From UBA7692 sp964552715 (GTDB lineage: Bacteria > Bacteroidota > Bacteroidia > Chitinophagales > LD1), in NCBI GenBank assembly GCA_964552715.1, contig CAZKHZ010000203.1:1-6003 (forward strand): a DNA stretch of 6,003 nt. The letters run 5' to 3'. The position numbers were made by a program, and so were the translations under genes. Positions 1 through 6,003 of this stretch are shown here, one piece after another. Below the pieces are notes generated by a model, which saw only the letters and a list, made by a program, of their open reading frames with translations, was not told the DNA's origin and did no database searches. The first letter of the stretch is position 1. The number at the start of each line of letters is the position of its first letter.

Positions 1-98
1 TAATCTATTTGCCAGAATCCTACACCCAAAATGGTTTCCTCATCCCTCTTTGTGCCAACTTTAACAAATTATCTCCTTTTATTCAGCCCAAAAACCAA
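1..98. other. Left-edge non-coding sequence before the repeat array
   Basis: No gene, RNA or strong signal is visible here. One forward frame is open from the window edge through this stretch and into the repeat array, but it has only a TTG as possible start and no ribosome-binding site. An isolated ATCTCCTT at 71-78 resembles the array core but lies out of the 21-bp phase, so it may be a decayed or shifted unit. The true left boundary of the array cannot be fixed from this sequence alone. Confidence 0.5.
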
Positions 99-539
99 TT
101 CTCTCCGCACTTAGCCGCTGTCGGTCTCCACTTTTTTAACTTCTGTTTACACTTAAAAGCTGTCGGTCTTCACTTAAAGCTTGTCGGTCTGCACTGCAGC
201 GCTATCGGTCTCCACTTAAGCGCTATCGGTCTTCACTTTTTTAACTTCTGTTGGTGCTTTAAGGCTATCAGTCTCCACTTAAACGCTGTCGGTCTCTATT
301 CGCAAGCCTTCGGTCTTAACTGAAACGCTATCTCTCCGCACTTTTTTAACTTCTGTTTAAACTTAGACACTGTCTGTCATCACTCAAACACTATCGGTCT
401 CTTTTTGGCAGTCAATAGCCTCCACCATAAAGCTATCTCTCTGCACCTAAACGTTATCTCTCCGTACCTTTTTAATTTCTCTTTACACGTTATACCTATC
501 TCTCTAACTCAGAACAATTTCCCGCTCCACCCTCAACCA
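99..539. repeat. Tandem array of 21 diverged 21-bp units with 105-bp higher-order periodicity
   Basis: The array is built on a 21-bp unit with core ATCGGTCTCCACTT followed by an A-rich linker and GC(T). Core starts fall at 99, 120, 141, 162, 183, 204, 225, 246, 267, 288, 309, 330, 351, 372, 393, 414, 435, 456, 477, 498 and 519, exactly 21 bp apart with no net insertion or deletion. Units from 120 to 316 are closest to consensus; later ones shift to ATCTCTCTGCAC-like forms and fade towards dnaE. Every fifth or sixth unit is a variant in which TTTTTTAACTTCTGTT replaces the core: 132-147, 237-252, 342-357, and a weaker copy near 469-484. The unit is non-palindromic and there are no unique spacers, so it is not a CRISPR. 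One forward frame reads a seven-residue repeat (AVGLHLK type) with a single TGA at 321-323, but the conserved bases lie at the third codon positions while first positions vary, which argues against coding. Function unknown. Confidence 0.9.
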
Positions 540-714
540 ATTCCTAAAACTTACAACACCTGCTTTTCACCCAAGCACCACACTTTCCATTCTCTTCAGT
601 CTTATTGCAGAAATAAAAACTCCACAAATGTGCATTACTAAAATGCCACTTATGCACCACTAATGTTTTACCTTCGCCATCTCCTTTCAGTGCCTTCCAA
701 ATAAATTTTTTGCC
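540..714 (+). promoter_or_regulatory. dnaE upstream region, promoter not resolved
   Basis: This is the 175-bp leader between the repeat array and the dnaE start and must carry the dnaE promoter unless transcription enters from further left. I see no clear Bacteroidota promoter (TTTG about 20 bp before TAnnTTTG). The nearest -7-like match is TACCTTCG at 669-676, with one mismatch and no TTTG at the proper distance. The bases just before the ATG (AAATAAATTTTTTGCC) are AT-rich without a Shine-Dalgarno sequence, as is common in Bacteroidota. Confidence 0.3.
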
Positions 715-3700
715 ATGCAGTTTGCTCACTTACATTGCCATACACAGTATTCACTATTAGACGGAGCAGCTAAGATTCCCGCGCTTTTCAAGAAAGCTGT
801 CGCTGATAATCAGAAGGGAATTGCCATCACCGACCACGGCAATATGTTTGGGGTGTTTGAGTTTGTGGCAGAAGCTGCAAAAATAAATGCCAAAGAAGGA
901 AAGACTGTCATCAAACCAATTGTGGGTTGTGAGTTTTATGTGGTGAATGACAGGCACAAACGCGCTTTTACAAAAGAGGATAGAGATGTGAGACACCATC
1001 AGCTTTTGCTTGCAAAAAATGATACAGGATACAAGAACTTGGTGAAGATTTGCTCGCTTGGGTACATTGAGGGTATATATGGAAAGTATCCGCGAATTGA
1101 TAAAGAATTAATACTGAAACACCATGAGGGCTTGATTGCAACAACGTGTTGCATTGGTGCAGAAGTGCCGCAAACTATTTTGCGTAAAGGCGAAGCAGAA
1201 GGTGAAAAAGTATTCAAGTGGTGGTTGGATTTATTTGGCGAGGATTACTATGTGGAACTTCAGCGACACAACATTTTAGACCAACATAAAGTGAATGAAG
1301 TGTTGGTTCGATTTGCACACAAATACAATGTTACCATCATCGCTTCCAACGATTCGCATTATGTAGAGAAGGAAGATTACAATGCGCATGATATTTTGTT
1401 GTGCATCAATACGGGCGAGAAGAAAGCAACCCCGATTGCAAAAGATACGGTAGATGAGGATGACTTGACCAATCACGCGCGCAGATTTGGCTTTCCAAAT
1501 GATGAATTTTACTTCAAAAAGACGGAAGAAATGGCTTCGCTTTTTGAAGATATTCCAGAGGCGGTTGATAATACTATGCAAATAGTGGACAAGGTGGAAT
1601 TGCTGGATTTGAAGAAAAGTATTCTGCTGCCAAACTTTCCCATTCCAAATGAATTTCAACTACACCAATCAAGTGAATTCCATAAAAACACAGAGCTTAC
1701 ACCAGATGTGTTGAATCAATGGGAATACCTCAAGCACCTCACCTTTCAAGGCGCGCAACATCGCTATGGTTCTATCACCGCAGATATTGAAGAGCGATTG
1801 AATTTTGAGCTTTTTACTATTAAAACAATGGGCTTTGCGGGATACTTTTTGATTGTTGCAGACTTTATAAAAGCTGGTAGAGACCTAGGTGTGGTTGTAG
1901 GTCCTGGGCGGGGCTCTGCTGCGGGTTCTGCTGTGGCATATTGCATTGGCATCACCAATATAGACCCGATAAAATACAATTTACTTTTTGAAAGATTCCT
2001 GAATCCTGACCGCAAATCAATGCCCGATATTGACACTGACTTTGATGATGAAGGCAGGGGAAAAGTAATTGATTATGTAGTGAAGAAATATGGCAAAGAG
2101 CAGGTTGCGCAAATTGTAACTTATGGCACCATGGCTGCAAAAAGCAGTATTAAGGATGTTGCTCGTGTTTTGGATTTGCCATTGAACGAAGCAAATGCTT
2201 TGGCAAAATTGGTTCCCGACAGACCAGGAACTTCTTTGGAAAGAGTGCTGACAGGCGCAATTGATGGCAAAGGCGGTTTGAAAGATAAGGACGGCTATCA
2301 GGGAGATGACATTGAAAATATCAGAAAGCTGCAAGAGAAATTCAAGAGCAACACTTTTGAGGGTGAGGTTCTGCGCGAGGCTGTAAAATTGGAAGGCACT
2401 GTGCGCAACACGGGCGTGCACGCAGCAGGGGTAATTATTGCCCCATACGATTTGCGCACAATTCTGCCAGTTGCTACGGCAAAGGATTCTGACCTTTGGG
2501 TTACTCAGTTTCAAGGCACCATCATTGAAGATGCAGGGGTAATAAAAATGGACTTTTTGGGGCTTAAAACCCTTACCATTTTGCGCGATGCAGTTGCCTT
2601 AATAAAACAAAATCATGGCGTTGAAATTGTGATGGATGACATTCCATTGGATGATAAAAAGACTTATGAATTGTATCAACGAGGTGAAACCAATGCGACC
2701 TTTCAATTTGAGAGCGCTGGCATGCAAAAACACCTCAAAGATTTAAAGCCCGATAAGTTTGACGACCTGATTGCGATGAACGCATTGTACCGTCCAGGTC
2801 CGATGGAATACATACCGAAATTCATTTTGCGTAAGCATGGTAAAGAAGCCGTAGCCTACGACTTAGATGCGATGGAAGAATACCTCAGCGAAACGTATGG
2901 CATAACCGTTTATCAAGAACAGGTGATGTTGCTTTCGCAAAAGTTGGCAGGCTTTACAAAGGGGCAAGCAGATTACCTGCGCAAGGCAATGGGTAAGAAA
3001 AACCGAGCCGACTTAGACAAGATGAAAGTGGGCTTTATGGAAGGCACAGCCAAGAACGGACACGAACCGAAAATTGCCGAAAAAGTGTGGACCGACTGGG
3101 AAGCATTTGCTGCGTATGCTTTCAATAAATCGCACTCTACTTGTTATGCTTTTGTGGCATTTCAAACGGCTTATTTAAAGGCGCACTATCCTGCCGAATA
3201 CATGGCTGCGGTGCTTTCAAACAACATGGGAAATATTGAAAAGATTACCTTCTTTATGGATGAATGCAAGCGCATAGGCATTAAAGTAAAGGGACCCGAT
3301 GTGAATGAAAGCAGTGTGAAGTTTTCGGTGAATAAACAAGGTGAAATTCGCTATGCACTATCTGCAATTAAAGGTGTTGGTGAAGCTGCTGTAGAATCAC
3401 TTTTAGAAGAGCGAGAAAAAGGTGGCGCATTCAAATCAATATTTGATTTGACCAAACGGTGCAACCTTCGTTCAGTAAATAAAAAGTCATTAGAGAACCT
3501 TGCCTTGGCAGGTGCATTTGACGGATTTGCAAACGTTACCCGCAGCATGTATATCGAAAAAGATGAGCGCGATTTTTGCGCCATTGATTATGCGGTGCAG
3601 TATGGAAATAAATTACAGTCAAATAAAGCGATGCAACAAAACTCATTGTTTGGAGGCACGGCAGACGAAGAAATTTCAGAGCCCGTTTTTGCTAAACGCG

Positions 3701-4431
3701 AGGAGTGGCCGCTGTTGGAAAAACTAAAACGTGAACGAGAGGTTACAGGTATTTATTTGAGCGGTCATCCCCTAGATGATTACAAGTTGGAGATAAAACA
3801 CTTTACCAACTGCAAACTCACTGAAATTGAAAAGAAGAAAGAAACCGATTTGCGCATTGCCGGAATTGTGTCTTCTACAAATACACGTGTTGCAAAAAAC
3901 GGAAACACCTTCGCTATTTTTAGTTTAGAAGATTATGATGGCTCGCATGAATTTGCAGTATTTGGCAAAGACTTTTTAAACTTCAAACCATACATCACAC
4001 AAGAGGGCGCATTGCTGCACATTCACGGTCGCTATCAACCCCGCTTCGGCAATCAGGAGCAATTTGAATTTAAAATTCTGCGTGTGGAGTTGCTAAGCGA
4101 AGTGCGCCAAAAGCAAACACAGTCGGTCACATTTTATTTGCAACAGCAAGATACTTCTACAGAAATGGTAGAATCGCTATCAAATATTTGCGGAAAATAT
4201 CAAGGAAGTATTCCAGTAAAAATTGCGGTAGCAGATTTGGTTGAGAATTTTGAAGTGCGTTTAAAATCAAACCTCAAAGTAGAACTTTCATCACCCATGT
4301 TGTTGGAACTAGCATTGTTGCCACAAGTTGAATTAGGATTAAACAACAGTCGCCCTATTCACGAAGTGCGCGAAGTATTGATGGAAAGCGAAGACGAGTC
4401 AGTGCCTAACGAAAGTTGGGGTGAAGTGTAA
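715..4431 (+). CDS. dnaE: DNA polymerase III subunit alpha (DnaE)
   Basis: This is the catalytic subunit of the replicative polymerase, 1238 residues, apparently full length for the DnaE family. The N-terminal PHP domain begins with HLHCHTQYSLLDG (5-17) and carries ITDHGNMFG (38-46), CCIGAE (145-150) and SNDSHY (211-216). The polymerase core shows GPGRGSAAGS (396-405), MPDIDTDF (436-443) supplying two catalytic aspartates (D440, D442), KMDFLGLKTL (611-620) with the third (D613), YRPGPM (692-697), YQEQVM (733-738) and FNKSHSTCYAF (803-813). A helix-hairpin-helix follows (AIKGVGEAAV, 884-893), then a likely beta-clamp-binding peptide QNSLF (975-979), TGIYLSGHPLDDY (1011-1023), and an OB-fold domain (about 1045-1125). 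The last 110 residues are poorly conserved and of unknown role. No DnaQ-like exonuclease domain is fused, so this is DnaE and not PolC. The ATG is chosen because the PHP motif starts at residue 5, as is usual. The gene converges on the Rieske gene, 10 bp away. Confidence 0.98.
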   Translation: MQFAHLHCHTQYSLLDGAAKIPALFKKAVADNQKGIAITDHGNMFGVFEFVAEAAKINAKEGKTVIKPIVGCEFYVVNDRHKRAFTKEDRDVRHHQLLLAKNDTGYKNLVKICSLGYIEGIYGKYPRIDKELILKHHEGLIATTCCIGAEVPQTILRKGEAEGEKVFKWWLDLFGEDYYVELQRHNILDQHKVNEVLVRFAHKYNVTIIASNDSHYVEKEDYNAHDILLCINTGEKKATPIAKDTVDEDDLTNHARRFGFPNDEFYFKKTEEMASLFEDIPEAVDNTMQIVDKVELLDLKKSILLPNFPIPNEFQLHQSSEFHKNTELTPDVLNQWEYLKHLTFQGAQHRYGSITADIEERLNFELFTIKTMGFAGYFLIVADFIKAGRDLGVVVGPGRGSAAGSAVAYCIGITNIDPIKYNLLFERFLNPDRKSMPDIDTDFDDEGRGKVIDYVVKKYGKEQVAQIVTYGTMAAKSSIKDVARVLDLPLNEANALAKLVPDRPGTSLERVLTGAIDGKGGLKDKDGYQGDDIENIRKLQEKFKSNTFEGEVLREAVKLEGTVRNTGVHAAGVIIAPYDLRTILPVATAKDSDLWVTQFQGTIIEDAGVIKMDFLGLKTLTILRDAVALIKQNHGVEIVMDDIPLDDKKTYELYQRGETNATFQFESAGMQKHLKDLKPDKFDDLIAMNALYRPGPMEYIPKFILRKHGKEAVAYDLDAMEEYLSETYGITVYQEQVMLLSQKLAGFTKGQADYLRKAMGKKNRADLDKMKVGFMEGTAKNGHEPKIAEKVWTDWEAFAAYAFNKSHSTCYAFVAFQTAYLKAHYPAEYMAAVLSNNMGNIEKITFFMDECKRIGIKVKGPDVNESSVKFSVNKQGEIRYALSAIKGVGEAAVESLLEEREKGGAFKSIFDLTKRCNLRSVNKKSLENLALAGAFDGFANVTRSMYIEKDERDFCAIDYAVQYGNKLQSNKAMQQNSLFGGTADEEISEPVFAKREEWPLLEKLKREREVTGIYLSGHPLDDYKLEIKHFTNCKLTEIEKKKETDLRIAGIVSSTNTRVAKNGNTFAIFSLEDYDGSHEFAVFGKDFLNFKPYITQEGALLHIHGRYQPRFGNQEQFEFKILRVELLSEVRQKQTQSVTFYLQQQDTSTEMVESLSNICGKYQGSIPVKIAVADLVENFEVRLKSNLKVELSSPMLLELALLPQVELGLNNSRPIHEVREVLMESEDESVPNESWGEV

Positions 4432-4448
4432 GGCAGGCTACTTACCCC
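4418..4448. terminator. Possible shared hairpin between convergent dnaE and Rieske genes
   Basis: An imperfect inverted repeat pairs GGGGT-(G)-AAGT (4418-4427, one bulged G) with ACTTACCCC (4440-4448) around a 12-nt loop. It spans the end of dnaE and the last codons of the opposing Rieske gene, the only place a terminator serving both strands could sit given the 10-bp gap. No T-tract follows on either strand, so intrinsic termination is not well supported. Confidence 0.25.
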
Positions 4449-4867
4449 ACCAAAACTTCCAAATTATCCCCTATGTTCTTTACTTTGAAATTCTTCAAAG
4501 CAATTTTTGCAGGACCTTTTTTTACTTCACCATTGGCATCAAACTGACTACCGTGCAATGGGCAAGCAAACTCTTCGCCATTCACCTTTAGCGATGCACC
4601 GGCATGGGTACATTTCATTTCAAAAGCATTGTAGGTGCCATCTGCTTTTTTTACAATAGCCACCTTATCATCCAAACCCTGCACCTTCACCACTTGAATA
4701 TTGCCGGAGGCAAATAAACTTACAGGAACTAAAGCCTTGCCTGCTTCAACAGTTGCTTTAAACATTTGTGTTTTGGGCGCACACGATTCCGCAGTCATTA
4801 ATAAAGTTGCTAATGTACCAGCACCACAAAGGCAACCTGCCGATTTGATAAACTCTTTTCTATCCAT
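4442..4867 (-). CDS. Small exported Rieske [2Fe-2S] protein
   Basis: A 141-residue protein carrying one complete Rieske cluster site: CTH (C86, H88) and CPLHG (C102, H105), with 13 residues between H88 and C102. Two Cys and two His would hold a [2Fe-2S] cluster for one-electron transfer. The N-terminus has DRKEFIKSAG followed by a hydrophobic stretch (about 11-25), which resembles a Tat signal with RK in place of the twin arginine. AESC (26-29) then gives a candidate, non-standard lipoprotein cysteine at C29. Together these suggest a cofactor-loaded protein exported to the periplasm, perhaps membrane-anchored. It is far shorter than cytochrome bc1 Rieske subunits and no cytochrome b gene is adjacent, so a respiratory-complex role is not indicated; the redox partner is unknown. 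It starts 11 bp after rdgB ends, on the same strand, so the two are probably co-transcribed, and there is no Shine-Dalgarno sequence. Confidence 0.9.
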   Translation of the reverse strand: MDRKEFIKSAGCLCGAGTLATLLMTAESCAPKTQMFKATVEAGKALVPVSLFASGNIQVVKVQGLDDKVAIVKKADGTYNAFEMKCTHAGASLKVNGEEFACPLHGSQFDANGEVKKGPAKIALKNFKVKNIGDNLEVLVG

Positions 4868-4878
4868 AAAATATTTTT

Positions 4879-5448
4879 TTAAATATACTCAACAAATTTG
4901 GCAAAAGCCTTTGCTCTGTGGCTAAAGACATTCTTTTCGGCAAGGGTCATTTCTGCAAATGCTTTATCGCCACCAGTGGGTTTAAATATCGGGTCATAAC
5001 CAAAACCTTTTTCTCCGCTTCGTGCTTCCAAAATCTCCCCTTCGCACACACCTTTGAACTGATGCGTATTACCCAATGCATCTATTAGAGTAATCACAGT
5101 CACAAATCTTGCATGGCGATTTTTTACTCCGTTTAATGCTCCCAAAAGCTTATCAATATTATCTTCAAAAGTAGCCTTCGCTCCAGCATAGCGAGCGGTG
5201 TTAACCCCAGGCGCGCCATTCAGTGCCTCCACTTCCAATCCAGTATCTTCCGAAAAGCATGGACGTTTGAATACATCAAAAATGTAACGCGCTTTCTGCA
5301 TAGAATTTCCTTCAATGGTGGCTTGCGTTTCAGGAACTTCATCATGATAATCAAGTTCGCTGAGCGAAGTCAAATGAATCTCCGCAGGGCAGATGGATTG
5401 TATCTCTTCCACCTTGTGTCTATTGTGCGTAGCAAAAATTAATTCCAT
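4879..5448 (-). CDS. rdgB: Non-canonical purine NTP pyrophosphatase, RdgB/HAM1 family
   Basis: A 189-residue cytoplasmic enzyme of the HAM1/ITPase family. Members hydrolyse (d)ITP, dITP-like and XTP nucleotides to the monophosphate plus pyrophosphate, keeping deaminated purines out of DNA and RNA. Visible family motifs, in order: ATHNRHKVEEI (6-16, phosphate-binding TxNxxK), ETQATIEGNSMQKA (40-53), SEDTGLEVEALNGAPG (66-81) with D68 at the expected catalytic general-base position, ARYAG (85-89), GFGYDPIF (148-155, base recognition) and SHRAKA (176-181). The length is normal and nothing is missing. The EGN form of the second motif is what I recall for Bacteroidota homologues. The ATG is supported because the TxNxxK motif begins within the first ten residues. 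The gene lies 60 bp downstream of the unknown gene and 11 bp upstream of the Rieske gene, all on the minus strand. Confidence 0.96.
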   Translation of the reverse strand: MELIFATHNRHKVEEIQSICPAEIHLTSLSELDYHDEVPETQATIEGNSMQKARYIFDVFKRPCFSEDTGLEVEALNGAPGVNTARYAGAKATFEDNIDKLLGALNGVKNRHARFVTVITLIDALGNTHQFKGVCEGEILEARSGEKGFGYDPIFKPTGGDKAFAEMTLAEKNVFSHRAKAFAKFVEYI

Positions 5449-5486
5449 ATTTTATTAAGTCTCTATTCTCTTCTATTATCTTATAT

Positions 5487-5509
5487 CTAAATACTATTTA
5501 CTAAATACT
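5487..5509. repeat. Short AT-rich direct repeat between the unknown gene and rdgB
   Basis: CTAAATACT occurs at 5487-5495 and again at 5501-5509, 14 bp apart; the second copy overlaps the stop codon of the unknown gene. The first copy is part of a 13-bp palindrome TAAATACTATTTA (5488-5500). This is in a 60-bp, strongly AT-rich gap (5449-5508) that could hold an rdgB promoter or regulator site, but no clear TAnnTTTG box is visible on the minus strand. Confidence 0.4.
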
Positions 5510-5943
5510 TACAAGCCAAACATCAACTTCAAAACCTTCCAAAGTGCCGATTTGTGTTCGGCATTCGTCATGATTTTTGAAATAGGAGCCGCACGCAAAA
5601 TCTTCACCTCATCTATCTCCAATACTTCATAAACAGGAATCAGCAGATTCTCGCCAAGCACCTGTGGGTCGGCAGCAAATACTAGCACATATTGCGCACC
5701 CACTATCTTTTTTATTGCCGCAATGCTTGGCTGCGCACTTGCAGCATGTATCACCGCCACTTCATTTTCGTCCACCTTCACCGAAGCGAGAATCTTAAAC
5801 AACAATTCATTTTCGGGTGCCGAAAGCGTAGCATTCTTTTCATCGAACACCACCGCAACCCTTGCCCTGTTGCCACTATATTGCATCTCTACCCGCGAGA
5901 ATGTTTTGGAACCGATAAAAAGTGTTTCTGCTTGCTCTATCAT
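5509..5943 (-). CDS. Uncharacterised 144-residue protein, possibly HolD/psi-like
   Basis: I do not recognise this protein with confidence. It is a soluble alpha/beta protein with no signal peptide or membrane segment. It reads as a short N-terminal strand region (RVAVVF, 28-33), a helix (ENELLFKILASVKV, 44-57), alternating strands and helices (EVAVIHAA 61-68, AIKKIVGAQYVLVFAADPQ 76-94), then a VKILRAAPISKIM segment (113-125) and a terminal helix KSALWKVLKLMFGL (131-144). A helix of the 'LxxIL(A)xVxVxxxEV' kind, a mid-protein hydrophobic strand, and a terminal 'P(A/I)xxxxxNxxxKxALW' helix also occur in the same order in E. coli HolD, the psi subunit of the polymerase III clamp loader. This is a pattern impression only. 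The ATG at 5943 is preferred over an in-frame TTG at 5973, which would add ten residues. It lies 60 bp upstream of rdgB on the same strand. Confidence 0.8.
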   Translation of the reverse strand: MIEQAETLFIGSKTFSRVEMQYSGNRARVAVVFDEKNATLSAPENELLFKILASVKVDENEVAVIHAASAQPSIAAIKKIVGAQYVLVFAADPQVLGENLLIPVYEVLEIDEVKILRAAPISKIMTNAEHKSALWKVLKLMFGL

Positions 5944-5963
5944 ATTTTGAGAAACAATGATAA

Positions 5964-5986
5964 ACACACCCAATCAATTTGTGTGT
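5964..5986. repeat. Inverted repeat upstream of the unknown gene
   Basis: ACACAC (5964-5969) and GTGTGT (5981-5986) form a perfect 6-bp inverted repeat around an 11-bp AT-rich centre, about 20 bp before the preferred ATG on the minus strand. It could be an operator half-site pair or an RNA hairpin in the 5' leader. A one-mismatch -7-like element, TATCATTG on the minus strand (5956-5963), lies next to it, but no TTTG sits at the usual distance upstream. Confidence 0.3.
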
Positions 5987-6003
5987 GAAAATTATGAACG
6001 ATT

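Noticed and set aside
99..539. CRISPR array
   Set aside because: There are no unique spacers of constant length between identical repeats; units are directly adjacent, 21 bp long and diverged, and there are no cas genes.
9..641. Two forward open frames (9-323 and 405-641) as genes for repeat proteins
   Set aside because: They are one frame through the 21-bp array split by a TGA. The first has only a TTG start, neither has an RBS, and the conserved positions are third codon bases. Long open frames are expected when a stop-free 21-bp unit is repeated.
669..676. TACCTTCG as the dnaE -7 promoter element
   Set aside because: It has one mismatch to TAnnTTTG and no TTTG about 20 bp upstream; such matches are expected by chance.
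2017..2514. Antisense open frame of 165 codons inside dnaE
   Set aside because: It lies entirely opposite well-conserved DnaE polymerase sequence, and its translation is rich in Cys, Phe and Ile without recognisable motifs: a shadow of the dnaE reading frame. The other antisense frames within dnaE are rejected for the same reason.
5944..5973. TTG start adding ten residues to the unknown protein
   Set aside because: An ATG in the same frame at 5943 gives a sensible start, no Shine-Dalgarno sequence favours the TTG, and the extra codons overlap the inverted repeat upstream.
5692..5988. Forward open frames opposite the unknown minus-strand gene
   Set aside because: They overlap a minus-strand frame that gives a plausible soluble alpha/beta protein in line with its neighbours; the forward translations are Cys/His-rich with no motif.
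1..6003. Mobile elements, tRNA or rRNA genes, or a phage-defence system
   Set aside because: No transposase, integrase, terminal inverted repeats, cloverleaf-like sequence or defence-type protein domain is visible on either strand. The three recognised genes are ordinary chromosomal ones.

Overview
The window looks like a chromosomal segment from a member of the Bacteroidota (probably a Chitinophagales/Sphingobacteriales-type lineage). This is inferred from moderately AT-rich DNA, the absence of recognisable Shine-Dalgarno sequences before any start, AT-rich leaders directly before the ATGs, and the style of the proteins (a 1238-residue DnaE, an RdgB with an 'EGN' motif, and a small Rieske protein with an N-terminal export signal). 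No contig-level evidence is available, so the phylum call is tentative.

Layout. Positions 1-714 hold no convincing gene. About 440 bases of this stretch (99 to about 539) are a diverged tandem array of 21 units of exactly 21 bp, with a second level of order: a T-tract plus TAACTTCTGTT variant unit recurs every 105, 105 and then 126 bp. The array ends about 175 bp before the rightward gene dnaE (715-4431), which encodes the replicative DNA polymerase III alpha subunit and appears complete, with polymerase, PHP and clamp-binding motifs all visible. dnaE converges, with a 10-bp gap, on a leftward group of three genes: a small unknown protein (5509-5943), rdgB/HAM1-type nucleotide-hygiene pyrophosphatase (4879-5448), and a Rieske [2Fe-2S] protein (4442-4867). 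rdgB and the Rieske gene are 11 bp apart and are probably co-transcribed; the unknown gene is separated from rdgB by a 60-bp very AT-rich gap and may belong to the same unit.

Functionally, dnaE copies DNA and RdgB removes deaminated purine nucleotides from the precursor pool. The Rieske protein is a probable exported electron carrier with no obvious link to the other two. The unknown 144-residue protein has a domain order and C-terminal pattern that I find reminiscent of the HolD/psi subunit of the polymerase III clamp loader. That is a weak, testable idea. The strongest unexplained structure in the window is the helically phased 21-bp array upstream of dnaE.
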